Below, piece by piece: positions 1 to 8,525 of a DNA stretch of 64,000 nt. The translations under genes and the position numbers were made by a program. How positions within the stretch are numbered: position 1 is the first letter of the stretch; every line of letters starts with the position of its first letter. Under the pieces are notes generated by a model. It did no database searches and had not been told where the DNA came from. It saw nothing but the letters and a program-made list of their open reading frames with translations. Origin of the DNA: Methylobacterium durans (GTDB lineage Bacteria; Pseudomonadota; Alphaproteobacteria; Rhizobiales; Beijerinckiaceae); assembly GCF_003173715.1 (NCBI RefSeq), contig NZ_CP029550.1:2232001-2296000 (forward strand). The letters are read 5' to 3'.

Positions 1-1
1 G

Positions 2-568
2 CCCGCGGTGGTTGCCGACGCGATCTCCCGCACCCGCACGCAGGTCGCCTCCGCCGACGACGACGAGGTCGACACCACCGCCTCGACGGACCGCAACCAG
101 CCCCTCGACATCTCCCCGAGTCGCGCCACCACGACACCCGGCAGCGCCGGCCTCGGCGCGCGGACGGCCCCCGCCCTGCCCAAGGCCGCGCAGGCCTACG
201 CGGCGAGCGCGAGCCAGGCGCCGTTCCCCGGGTCGGTCAAATCCGAGGCGCGCCTCGCCTCCGTCGACGGCCCGGCCCGCGCCGAGGCTCCGAAATCCCT
301 GTCCGGCCCGCGGGTCGTGCCGACGGCCTGGGTGATCCAGCTCGGTGCGATGGACGACGAGGACAAGGCGAAGTCGATGCTGGCGGATGCCCGCGCCCGA
401 GGCGGCGGGGCTCTCTCCAAGGCCGCGCCCTACACGGTGAAGGTGGAGCACGGCGGCGCGACCCTCTTCCGGGCCCGCTTCTCGGGCTTCTCCGAGCAGG
501 ATTCGGCGCAGGACGCCTGCAAGGCGCTGAAGCGCAGCGGCTTCAACTGTTTCGCGACCCGGAGCTGA
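2..568 (+). CDS. SPOR-domain protein, C-terminal part (probably a D-Ala-D-Ala carboxypeptidase)
   Basis: The reading frame is open from the left edge, so the 5' end lies outside the window. The visible ~188 residues are a long low-complexity linker rich in Ala, Ser and Pro followed by a C-terminal SPOR fold (about the last 80 residues, from WVIQLGAMDDEDKAKSML to GFNCFATRS). SPOR domains bind denuded peptidoglycan at the septum. In Rhizobiales a disordered linker plus C-terminal SPOR is typical of D-alanyl-D-alanine carboxypeptidases of the DacF type, but the catalytic domain is not visible, so the enzyme identity is inference. A lytic transglycosylase or division protein is an alternative. 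Confidence 0.75.
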   Translation, partial: PAVVADAISRTRTQVASADDDEVDTTASTDRNQPLDISPSRATTTPGSAGLGARTAPALPKAAQAYAASASQAPFPGSVKSEARLASVDGPARAEAPKSLSGPRVVPTAWVIQLGAMDDEDKAKSMLADARARGGGALSKAAPYTVKVEHGGATLFRARFSGFSEQDSAQDACKALKRSGFNCFATRS

Positions 569-686
569 GGGTCGCGCCGCGCGCCTGACCGGGCGCCGCA
601 TTCAGGATCTCGAGAGGCGCCGTTCGCGCCGATCCCGCCGGCCCGGCGGGACTCGATAGCTCATGTCTGGCAACGCGCGTGGAGTA

Positions 687-1391
687 TCAGCGATGTCGGT
701 TCAAAAGCCTGTCCCGGGCCGCGTTGACGCGGGCCGCAAGCCCGGCGGTTCCGCCCTGGTCCGGATGGATCCGCTTCATCAGCGTGCGGTGAGCCGCGCG
801 GATCTGTTCTGGGGACGCCCCGCGCTCAAGCCCCAGGATCTCGTGAGCCTCCTCCTCCGTCATCGCCCCTGGTTGCGCCGGGCGGCCCGTCCGCGCGTCG
901 CGGTCTCCCTCAGCGTCTACACGCCAGCCGGGAAGCCGGCGGTCGAGATACATCTCTAGGCCCGTCGCACCCGCGGGATCCTGCCTCCGGCAGGCTCGCA
1001 GGAGGTCGCGCAGGGCAGGCGGCGGCAGCTCGCTCAGGTTCCGGCCGGCGAGCGGGCCCGCCAGGACCCGGCCGTCGCCGGGGCTTCCGTCCGGCAGGAA
1101 CGTGAACGCGATCAGCGGCGCGTTCCGCGCGCGGCCGGTGAGGCGGCGCCAAGTATCGCCGAAGCGCTGCCCCGCGGCCCGGCCACCGTCGAGGAACCAG
1201 ACGCCCGCGAGGCCGAGGACGAGGGCGAGATCCGCCCGTCCGCGCAGGCCGAGCAGGAAGGCCAGCGCCAGCGCCCCCCAGCCGCCGACGCGGCGCAGCA
1301 GCGGCCAGAACCGGCTGGCGTCGAAGCGGCCGTTGCGGCGGGAGAACCACCACAGGGCGAGACAGGCGAGAACGCCGAGGGCCAGCGCCAT
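687..1391 (-). CDS. DnaJ-domain membrane protein
   Basis: A 234-residue protein with a hydrophobic N-terminal region (residues 1-20 and about 38-65, probable membrane segments), a middle part of unknown fold, and a C-terminal J domain from about residue 175. The J domain carries the diagnostic HPD at 209-211 and ends within 25 residues of it, as in Tim14/DjlA-like short J domains. J domains stimulate Hsp70 (DnaK) ATPase, so a membrane-tethered co-chaperone is the likely role. The gene is 3 nt downstream of the small secreted protein gene and probably co-transcribed with the HtrA-like protease, which suggests an envelope protein-quality set. The DnaK partner is not in the window. Confidence 0.85.
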   Translation of the reverse strand: MALALGVLACLALWWFSRRNGRFDASRFWPLLRRVGGWGALALAFLLGLRGRADLALVLGLAGVWFLDGGRAAGQRFGDTWRRLTGRARNAPLIAFTFLPDGSPGDGRVLAGPLAGRNLSELPPPALRDLLRACRRQDPAGATGLEMYLDRRLPGWRVDAEGDRDARTGRPAQPGAMTEEEAHEILGLERGASPEQIRAAHRTLMKRIHPDQGGTAGLAARVNAARDRLLNRHR

Positions 1392-1394
1392 GGT

Positions 1395-1643
1395 CTAACG
1401 CCGCACGCCGAAATCGGCGCTCGCGCGACCGCCGATCCGGACCTCGACTCCGTTGCCGAGATCGACGAAGCCGTCGCTGCGGGCGGGCACCCGGACCGGC
1501 TCGCGCCCGCAGCCCGGCCGGTTCGGAAGGCGAACGCCCTCGGGCGCGTCCTCCGGGCAGAGGCGCGGGCGTGCCGAGCGGTCGCCGGCGAGGGCGGGGT
1601 TCACCATCAGGGCGAGCGCGAGGCCGAGGCGGAGCGATCTCAC
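1395..1643 (-). CDS. small secreted protein of unknown function
   Basis: An 82-residue protein starting at a GTG that overlaps the stop of the upstream protease by four bases (GTGA), a clear sign of translational coupling. Residues 1-19 form a classical signal peptide (short Arg-containing n-region, Leu/Ala core, cleavage after PALA). The mature part has two cysteines (in RLCPED and PGCGRE) that could form a disulfide in the periplasm. I do not recognise the family. Its position between an HtrA-type protease and a J-domain protein suggests an envelope role, but that is context only. Confidence 0.7.
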   Translation of the reverse strand: MRSLRLGLALALMVNPALAGDRSARPRLCPEDAPEGVRLPNRPGCGREPVRVPARSDGFVDLGNGVEVRIGGRASADFGVRR

Positions 1644-2779
1644 AGCCGGTTCTCCGCCACGTCCGTCGTGGTGACGCGGACCGTGCGGGTGCGGCCGCCC
1701 CGCTCGATCACGAGGTCGACGCTCTGGCCGAGGCCCGCGGCCTCGATCGCCGCGGTCAGATCCGCGAGCCGGTGCACCGGCTTGTCGCCGACGCCGACGA
1801 TGACGTCGCCGATCTCGCCCGTCTGCAGGTCGACGCCGCGCAGGCCCGCATTGGCGGCCGGCGAACCGCGCAGCACCCGCAGAACCACGACGCCGTCGAT
1901 GCCGAGGCGCGAGGCCGTCGCCTCCTGTCCGGCGATGATGCCGATGCCGGGATTGCGCACGCGGCCATTGCGGATGAGGTCCGGCACCACCCGGTTCACC
2001 ACGTCGACCGGCACCGCGAAGCCGATGCCGGCACTCGCGCCCGAGGGCGAGAAGATCGCCGTGTTGACGCCGATCAGCCGGCCGGCGGAATCGAGGAGCG
2101 GGCCGCCCGAATTGCCGGGATTGATCGCCGCATCCGTCTGGATCACGCCGGAGAGTTCCCGCCCCTCCCCCGTCGGCAGGCGGCGCTGCAGGGCGCTGAT
2201 CACGCCGGTGGTGAGGGTGTGGTCGAGGCCGAACGGGTTGCCGATCGCGTAGGCCGCCTGCCCGACCTTGAGGTCCGCCGAGGTGCCGATGGCGAGCGGC
2301 GGCGGGGTCTTGGCGACCCGGCCGAGTTGGAGCACGGCGAGGTCGTAGGACGGGGCGGTGCCGACGAGGCGGGCCGGCACCACCTCGCCGGAGGACAGAC
2401 GCACCGAGACCGAGCCGCCCGACTGGGTCGCGCCCTGGACGACGTGGTTGTTGGTGACGATGTGGCCGGCCGCATCCCAGACGAAGCCCGTGCCCGTCTG
2501 CGTGCCGCTCTGGCCCTGCTCCTGCTCGTCCGGATCGTCGAGGCTCATCAGGGCGCTGCCCTGCGTCGCGGCCTGCGCGAAGACATGGACGACGGAGGGA
2601 CTCGCCCGCTCGAACAGGGCGACGGTGGTCGCCTCGGCCGGCGCGAGGTCGCCCCGCGCCGTCACCGCCCGCGGGGTTTCGGCGGAGAACAGGAGCGCGG
2701 TGAGGTAGGGCTGCGCGACGAAGAGCGCGAGCAGGACGATGACCGCGGCCAACGCGATGCGCGCGAAGCGATCCGGCAC
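1640..2779 (-). CDS. HtrA/DegP-like S1C serine protease with one PDZ domain
   Basis: I chose the GTG at 2779 because GGGAG sits 7 nt before it and the first residues then give a good membrane anchor (about residues 6-26). The ATG 15 codons upstream has no such site. The 379-residue protein has a trypsin-like domain with His112 (TNNHVV), Asp146 (SYDLAV) and Ser224 (NPGNSGGP), and a single C-terminal PDZ domain from about residue 275. One PDZ plus an N-terminal anchor is closer to DegS/HhoB than to DegP, which has two. It probably degrades misfolded periplasmic proteins or acts as a stress sensor. It heads a minus-strand set with the small secreted protein and the J-domain protein. Confidence 0.9.
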   Translation of the reverse strand: MPDRFARIALAAVIVLLALFVAQPYLTALLFSAETPRAVTARGDLAPAEATTVALFERASPSVVHVFAQAATQGSALMSLDDPDEQEQGQSGTQTGTGFVWDAAGHIVTNNHVVQGATQSGGSVSVRLSSGEVVPARLVGTAPSYDLAVLQLGRVAKTPPPLAIGTSADLKVGQAAYAIGNPFGLDHTLTTGVISALQRRLPTGEGRELSGVIQTDAAINPGNSGGPLLDSAGRLIGVNTAIFSPSGASAGIGFAVPVDVVNRVVPDLIRNGRVRNPGIGIIAGQEATASRLGIDGVVVLRVLRGSPAANAGLRGVDLQTGEIGDVIVGVGDKPVHRLADLTAAIEAAGLGQSVDLVIERGGRTRTVRVTTTDVAENRL

Positions 2780-3256
2780 GGCAAGACTCCCGCAGCAGGC
2801 CCGGTTGTGGTCACGAGGCAACACCCGCGCACCCGCGGGCGCCCCGCTTAGAGCACCCCGCGGCAGCGGCAGGCAACCGCCAAGGCGGTCCTTAACTGGG
2901 CGTTCAGCCTGGGAGGTTCAACAGACGGGGGACGAGGAGACCGGCGTGTGACAGCGCACCGTTACATCGCAGCGGCCGAGCTAACGAAATGGTCATCCCT
3001 CGGGACCACAATCTTCATGCGCTGAATGAAGAGCATTTCCGGGCGGACGCGGTACGGATCATGTCAAAATCATGATGCGAGCGCCGTGAGAATTACGCAC
3101 TTGCCTCCCGGCCGCCAATTGCGGCCGGAATGATCGCAATGCCGCCCCACGGATGCTCCCATTCGCGGGCACGAATGCAACCGCTCTGGCTGACCCGCCG
3201 GGATGGCCGGTCAGACGCCCGGACGCGGACGACAGAGTTCAAAGGGAACAGGTACG
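2780..3256 (+). other. intergenic region between divergent genes
   Basis: About 475 bases lie between the protease gene (leftward) and a 71-residue gene (rightward). Open frames here lack ribosome sites and protein-like composition. The stretch around 3040-3085 is less GC-rich, with ATCATG repeated about 13 bases apart, and is the likeliest place for promoters. I see no terminator, RNA gene or clear operator. Confidence 0.5.
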
Positions 3257-3472
3257 ATGGAAACCGAGGCTCTCGAACGACCCGCCGATCTCACCATCTG
3301 GCGCTCCGTGCCGGCGAGCTCCCCGCTGGCGCAGCCCGAGCGTTTCGACACCCTGCGCGAGGCGATCGCGGCGGCGGCTGGCGCCCTCACCGATCCCGCC
3401 AAGCAGCCCTGGATCATCACCGAGGAGGGCGAGATCCTCTCGCCGAACTGGATCCGCACCTACCTGAACTGA
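3257..3472 (+). CDS. conserved small protein, unknown function
   Basis: A 71-residue protein. The start at 3257 is favoured by AAAGGGAA about 9 nt upstream; an in-frame upstream start would add 18 poorly coding residues. The protein is soluble, acidic and has no signal peptide or cysteines. It ends in a compact segment with PWIITEEGEILSPNWI, which resembles small DUF-type proteins of Methylobacterium that I cannot name. It is monocistronic, followed by a 10-bp GC-rich hairpin. Confidence 0.6.
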   Translation: METEALERPADLTIWRSVPASSPLAQPERFDTLREAIAAAAGALTDPAKQPWIITEEGEILSPNWIRTYLN

Positions 3473-3482
3473 CGGGATGCGC

Positions 3483-3507
3483 CCGCTCCGGCCGATCGCC
3501 GGAGCGG
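3483..3507 (+). terminator. possible terminator hairpin
   Basis: CCGCTCCGGC pairs with GCCGGAGCGG around a 5-nt loop, starting 11 nt after the stop of the 71-residue gene. There is no T-run after it, so it could also simply be an RNA-stabilising hairpin. Confidence 0.4.
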
Positions 3508-3747
3508 CTCCGCCGGCCGGGTGTGGGCAGGTTGTTGCCGGCGGAGCCTGTCGGATGAGGAAACGGATCCGACCTACCCTCTGTCCAGCCGATCCGCGGC
3601 GGACGCATTCACATGGATGAAGCTTGAGCGGAGAGAAGAGAGCCCCTTCGCTCTGACGATGAAATCTGATTATCTCAGGTGAATGTTGCTGCGCCGCCGC
3701 GTCGTTAGCAACGGAACGACCTGCCGATGATCGGAAGGAAGATCGTC

Positions 3748-4005
3748 ATGGCGCGCTACTTCTTCCACTTCCAGACCGGCCGGACCTTCACCCGCGACGA
3801 GGAGGGCGTGGAGATCACCGATCCCGCGCACGTGCACGCCCACGCCACGGGCCTCGTGCGGCGGCTGATCGCCGAGACGGACGCGCCCGGAACCTGGGCC
3901 CGCAGCGCCTTCGCGATCATGGATTGCGAGCACCGCCTGATCCTCCACCTCTCCTTCGCCTCCGTGCTCGGTCAGCGCCCCCGTCCGCACCCGCTCCTTC
4001 ACTGA
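3748..4005 (+). CDS. DUF6894-like small protein
   Basis: An 85-residue protein. The start at 3748 has GGAAGGAAG just upstream; an in-frame ATG seven codons earlier does not. It opens with the MARYFFHFQTG pattern, with Asp/Glu and a conserved acidic turn after it, as in the DUF6894 family common in Methylobacterium and Bradyrhizobium. The function of that family is unknown. It stands alone between unrelated genes. Confidence 0.7.
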   Translation: MARYFFHFQTGRTFTRDEEGVEITDPAHVHAHATGLVRRLIAETDAPGTWARSAFAIMDCEHRLILHLSFASVLGQRPRPHPLLH

Positions 4006-4285
4006 GCGCCCGCGATCCTGCAGCGGAATCTCGGCCGGGCCTTCACGTATGTGAATGCCACTTCCACGCGTGAGCCTTAGGCCGGAGCTTGGTCGGATGA
4101 GCCAACCCCCCTCTCATCTGGCTGGCACCGCCGGTCGAACTTTCCCCCGATCGCTTGAGCCGGCGGTGCCCCCCTTTCTCCGTCAGGCACGTTCCGTGCC
4201 GATCCCCCTGGGGGCTCCGATCGCGCCCGGGCATCAACGGCGCTCCCGGGACAGCGTTGGCTGAACGGGAATCTCGCTCGCCGCC

Positions 4286-7200
4286 TCACTCCGCCGCGTC
4301 GCGCTCTCGCGAGCCCGCGTCGAATCCTTCGATGCCCCGGCGCTCCGGATTGATCGCCGCCAGCGCGCGCTTGGCCGCCTCCAGCGGGTGCTCGGACTCG
4401 ATCCGGACCGAGCGCAGGTCCGGGCTCTTGTAGACGGTGACGATGGTGTCCATCACCTCGGTCAGCGTCGTGCGCTTGTCCTCGGGGGCGGCGATCAGGA
4501 GTTGCAGACCCCAGGCGCGATAGAGATCGACGAGCCCCTGCGAATTGCGCACGTCGAGCTTTGAGAAGGCCTCGTCGAGGAGGCAGAGGCCGAGGCCCGG
4601 ATTCTCGTCGCCCGGCCGGTCGCCGGGATAGTAGGCGCTGGCGAGCGAGGCGGCGATCGCCACGTAGAACGGCGCCTGCGCCTCGCCGCCGGAGCCCCGC
4701 AGCGCCCGGCTCGACATGGTGGTGCGATTGCCCGCCCGGTCGCGCATGCCGATCTCGTAGACGAAGTAATTGCGGTAATCGGCAAGCCGCGCGGCATCCT
4801 CCGAGCCCGCGATCAGCTCGGAGATCTCCTCGAGGGCTGCCGCCATCGGGCCCTCGCCGGAGGCCGGCAGCAGGGCCTGCGCCGCGTCCGGCGAGCGGGC
4901 GACCTCGGTGGCCAGCGCGTGAACGGCGGCGTAGCGGCGGTCGACGGTGGCCTCGAAGGCGTAGGTCTGGCCCGTGAAGGTCTGCGAGGACAGGCGCTCG
5001 TTCAGGGCGTCGAGGCGGGAATGGACCCGCTCGAACTTGTCGGCGAGCCGCGTCAGCAGATCCTCGGTCATCAAGCGGCGCATCTCGCCCTCGGCCCGCT
5101 CGGCCTGGGCGCGGTAGCGGCGCAGTTCGTGCCCCGCGACGTCGTCGTGCTCGCGCCGGGCCCAGTCGTAGCCGAAGGTCGCCGGAGCCTCGCCGCGCCC
5201 CGCGAGATCGCTGCGTCCGAGCGGGTTCTCGATGCGCCACTGCGCGCAATACTCGGCGAGGTCGCGCTCCGCCGCCCGCCCGTACGAGCGGGCGGATTCC
5301 GCGGCCTCCTTGGCCAGCGCCCGCTCGGCGTTGGCCAGCGTCGTCACGGCCTTCGGGTCCAGCCCGCGCAATTCGCCCCGCACGCCCGCCACCTCGGCCG
5401 GATCGAGGGATTGCGAGCGGGCCAGCCGAATGCGCTGCGCGTCCCCGCCGCGCAGGCGGTGCATCGCGCCGCGGCGGGCGGCGAGCGCGGCGCGGGCCGC
5501 CTCGCGGGATGAGGCGAGGCGAGCCTTGAGCTGCGCTTCCTCGCTCAGGAGGGCATCGAGCTTCGGCTCCAGCACCTCGGCGAGTTCCCGCAGGTAGGCG
5601 GTGCGCTCGGCGGTGAGGTCCTTGATCTCGGCGGCGAGCCCGTCGGTGTCGCGCTTCTCGATCGCCTCGCGCTCGGTGGACAGCGTGCGGCGGCGGCCCT
5701 CCAGGCCGTCCGCCTCCTCGCGCAGGGCATCGACGTCGAGGCCGCCGCGGGCGATCCGTGCCCGGATCGCGGCCGCCGTGCGGGCGGCCTCGCGCAGCAC
5801 CACGGCCTCCTGGCGCAGGCGCCGCGCCTCCGTGACCGCGGCCTCGTGCCGACGCCGGCTCTCCGGCGTCGGCCCGCGCTCGCCGCGCGTCATCAGGAGA
5901 TCGACCGAGCGGGTCACCGAGTAGGCCATGCCGGCGGTGGTGCGCCCGCTCGGGGCCACCGCCCGGCTCATGTGACGCAGGTCGGCGTCGCTCGCGGCGA
6001 GATCGTAGCCGCCGAGCCGCACGGCGAGGAAGGCTTCGGCGTGCGGATCCGAGGTTTCGATCACCGAGAGCGCGCCTTCGTCGAAGCGCCGAGCCCGCTG
6101 GCGGGCGGTGTCCGTCGTCTTCACGAGGATGCAGCGGTGATAGAGGTTGCGCTTGCCCTGCAGCACGCCGAGGGCGTCCTCCAGGCGCTCGGGCGCGACG
6201 ACCAGAGCCTCGCGGGCACGGCCGAGGAGCGCTTCGAGCGCCGGCCCCCAGACCGGATCGACGATCTCGGCGAGTTCGCAGACCGGCACCGCGTCGATGC
6301 CGAGGCGGGCGAGTTCGGCCCGGAACGAAACCGTGTCGGAGGAGAGCCGCGCGACCTGCGCGCCGCTCACGAGGGGCGGCGCCGTCCGCTCGGCCTCCGC
6401 TTCCTGCGACCGCGCCTGGAGCGCCGCGTCCTCCGCTGCCCGGTCGAGGGCCTCGTCGAACGGGTCGAGGCGGGCGAGCCCGTCGAGAAGGCCCGCCAGC
6501 GGACCGTCCGAGCGCAGCATCTCGTCGAGAGGCGCCTCCTTGCGCAATCCGGAGCGGGCGCAGGTCTCGGCGAGGCGCGCGGCCTGGGGTGCGATCGGCC
6601 GGAGGGCGCCCGCGACCGGCATCAGTTTGCCCATCTGCTGGACGAGGCCGACGAGATCGGCGACGCGGGTGGCGAGGTCCCGCCGGTCCCGCTCCAGCAT
6701 GGCGAGCCCGGCATTGGCGGCGGCGAGGTGACCCTGCGCACCGCTGCCCGCGATCATTGCCTTGCGCTCGGCGATCTCGCCGTCGATCTCGCGCACGAAC
6801 CCGTGGCTGGAGCGCACGCTCTCTCGCGCGATGCGCAGGGCGTCGGCTCCGTCCCGCAGCCGCAGGCGGATCGCGACGAGGTCGAGGCTGCGCCGCCGCA
6901 GGTCGGCGACGCTCGCCCGCGCCTCGTGGGTCGCGGCGGCGAGCACCGCGTCGCCCCAGGCTTCGTAGCGGGCCACCAGCCGGGCGAGACGCTGGAGCTT
7001 CGCCTCCAATTCGCGGATCGTGTCGAGGAGCCGGCGCCAGTTCTCGACGGATTGCCGGATGCGGCCGACGTCGAGGGGTTCGGGGTCGAGCACGAAGGAG
7101 CGCACGAAGCCGCTCGAATCGAAGATCGGCTTGAAGGCAACGGCGTTCGAGAAGGTGCGCAGGAAGTGGCGCGGGTCGGGCACCGGCGCGCCCTCGCGCA

Positions 7201-7756
7201 ACGTCGCGAGGAGTTCCGAGGTGAAGCGCTCCCCCGAGGTGCGGAATTCTTCGAAGCGCTCGGCGCGGGCCCTGAGATCCGCGGCGATTTCGCCCCAGGG
7301 CGCGGTGAAGCTCCCCTCGGGCGTCGTGCGGGCATAATCCTCGATCTCGAAGCGGTGACCGACGCAGACGAAGCGGGAGAGCACCTCCTCCTTCTGCTCC
7401 TCGGCCCGCGCCGCGAGCGCGAGGCCGACAGAGACGATGCGCCCCGTTACCTCGTTCTCGAACGTCAGGCAGAGGACCGTCTCGCAGGCCTCGCGGGTCG
7501 GGCGACCGCCCTCGGCGGGGTCGCTGATCCAGCCGAGGCAGTAGTCGCGCACGGTGCGGGCGCTGCGCCCGGAGGCGGAGGCGTTGAGCGCGAGCCGGCT
7601 CGCGTTGTTGCCGGCGAGCACCGTGCCCACCGCGTCGAAGATCGTCGACTTGCCCGCCCCGGTCGGTCCGACGAGCGCCGATGCGCCCCGGATCCGGATC
7701 TGCTCGCGCCGGATGAGGTACCAGTTGGAGAGGGCGATGTCGGTGAGCAGGTACAA
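4286..7756 (-). CDS. jetC: SMC-like ATPase, JetC/MksB (MukB-like) subunit
   Basis: A protein of about 1156 residues with the two halves of an SMC-type ATPase. The Walker A motif (GPTGAGKST) lies about 30 residues from the N-terminus. Long coiled-coil arms fill the middle. A signature segment (LRGSGGEAQAPFY) and Walker B (LCLLDEAFSKLD) lie near the C-terminus. I start it at the TTG at 7756 because homology-like sequence begins there (LYLLTDIALSNW). The frame is open up to an ATG at 7948, but the extra 64 residues are Pro/Arg/Gly filler and would overlap jetB. It follows jetA and jetB, so it should form the JetABC/MukBEF-like loop-extruding complex. The expected nuclease gene jetD is absent, so the role may be chromosome organisation rather than plasmid defence. 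Confidence 0.85.
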   Translation of the reverse strand: MYLLTDIALSNWYLIRREQIRIRGASALVGPTGAGKSTIFDAVGTVLAGNNASRLALNASASGRSARTVRDYCLGWISDPAEGGRPTREACETVLCLTFENEVTGRIVSVGLALAARAEEQKEEVLSRFVCVGHRFEIEDYARTTPEGSFTAPWGEIAADLRARAERFEEFRTSGERFTSELLATLREGAPVPDPRHFLRTFSNAVAFKPIFDSSGFVRSFVLDPEPLDVGRIRQSVENWRRLLDTIRELEAKLQRLARLVARYEAWGDAVLAAATHEARASVADLRRRSLDLVAIRLRLRDGADALRIARESVRSSHGFVREIDGEIAERKAMIAGSGAQGHLAAANAGLAMLERDRRDLATRVADLVGLVQQMGKLMPVAGALRPIAPQAARLAETCARSGLRKEAPLDEMLRSDGPLAGLLDGLARLDPFDEALDRAAEDAALQARSQEAEAERTAPPLVSGAQVARLSSDTVSFRAELARLGIDAVPVCELAEIVDPVWGPALEALLGRAREALVVAPERLEDALGVLQGKRNLYHRCILVKTTDTARQRARRFDEGALSVIETSDPHAEAFLAVRLGGYDLAASDADLRHMSRAVAPSGRTTAGMAYSVTRSVDLLMTRGERGPTPESRRRHEAAVTEARRLRQEAVVLREAARTAAAIRARIARGGLDVDALREEADGLEGRRRTLSTEREAIEKRDTDGLAAEIKDLTAERTAYLRELAEVLEPKLDALLSEEAQLKARLASSREAARAALAARRGAMHRLRGGDAQRIRLARSQSLDPAEVAGVRGELRGLDPKAVTTLANAERALAKEAAESARSYGRAAERDLAEYCAQWRIENPLGRSDLAGRGEAPATFGYDWARREHDDVAGHELRRYRAQAERAEGEMRRLMTEDLLTRLADKFERVHSRLDALNERLSSQTFTGQTYAFEATVDRRYAAVHALATEVARSPDAAQALLPASGEGPMAAALEEISELIAGSEDAARLADYRNYFVYEIGMRDRAGNRTTMSSRALRGSGGEAQAPFYVAIAASLASAYYPGDRPGDENPGLGLCLLDEAFSKLDVRNSQGLVDLYRAWGLQLLIAAPEDKRTTLTEVMDTIVTVYKSPDLRSVRIESEHPLEAAKRALAAINPERRGIEGFDAGSRERDAAE

Positions 7757-7898
7757 ACCGGGTCGTCTGCCTGGGCCGGCGCGAGGTCGAGGGGTGCCCA
7801 GTTGGCCGGAACTTCCCGGCGAGACAAGGGCAGCGGGGACACGGGTGGGGACGAACGGGACAGGACGGGAGGATCCTGCGGGCCGGGCACCGGCGTCC

Positions 7899-8525
7899 TC
7901 ACCCCTCTCCCGCCTCGGCCCAGGTCCGAATGGCGTCGAGCCACGCATCCGGCGCGATCACGCCGATGCCCGGCAACACGGCGAGCGGGGTGATGCGCTC
8001 CGTACGGTCGCGCTCACCGAGCCGCACCGCGCCGCGGCGGGAGAACAGGCGCAGGATCTCGATGAGGCGCGCCTCCTCGGGCGGGTCGATGCGGGCGGCG
8101 GTCCGCAGCGTGTCGGCGATGTCGTCGGTGGTGCACTCGACGAGCCCGTCGGTCGTGACGCGGTGGTCGCGCAGGCCCTCCTCGTAGGCCATGCGCAGGG
8201 CGAGAAGCACCAGGGTCTCGTCCTTGCGCAGGCGCTCGGAGACGATGTCGTGGCGCACGCCCTCGGGCGGCAGGCGAAGCGAGACCATCTGGTCCCGGTG
8301 CGCCACCTCGAAACCGTAGCCGAGGCAGGCGAAATAGTCTTTGAAGAAGGGCGCGTAGTGCCGGGCGAGCTCGTAGGTGCGGCCGATCCCGGGCGAATTC
8401 GCGTAGATCACCTGCGTCTTGAGGAGAACCTGCAGGGCGCGGGTCAGCTCGTCCTCGTTGGGGGCGCGGGCGCCGGGCGGCGGCGGCTCGTCGCCGTCGA
8501 CGATGCTGCGGAAGGCCTCAAGCAC
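7899..8525 (-). CDS. jetB: JetB/MksE-like subunit (DUF4194)
   Basis: A 208-residue protein whose GTG start overlaps the jetA stop by 8 bases, indicating coupled translation. It is a small acidic winged-helix-type protein matching the DUF4194/MksE layout: a conserved segment with YELARHYAPFFKDYFACLGY and a C-terminal wHTH region. In MukBEF/Wadjet complexes this subunit dimerises and bridges the kleisin to the ATPase. It is assigned mainly by its place between a JetA-like and a JetC-like gene plus its size. About 140 nt separate it from the likely jetC start, which is unusually long for this operon. Confidence 0.8.
   Translation of the reverse strand: MLEAFRSIVDGDEPPPPGARAPNEDELTRALQVLLKTQVIYANSPGIGRTYELARHYAPFFKDYFACLGYGFEVAHRDQMVSLRLPPEGVRHDIVSERLRKDETLVLLALRMAYEEGLRDHRVTTDGLVECTTDDIADTLRTAARIDPPEEARLIEILRLFSRRGAVRLGERDRTERITPLAVLPGIGVIAPDAWLDAIRTWAEAGEG

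Noticed and set aside
4006..4285. Search for a jetD-like nuclease gene beside jetABC
   Set aside because: Too little space before the DUF6894 gene; the only other direction is the FKBP gene. No DUF2220-like sequence seen.
5846..7993. Long plus-strand open frame opposite jetC
   Set aside because: No ribosome site and no family-like sequence; jetC on the other strand has clear ATPase motifs.
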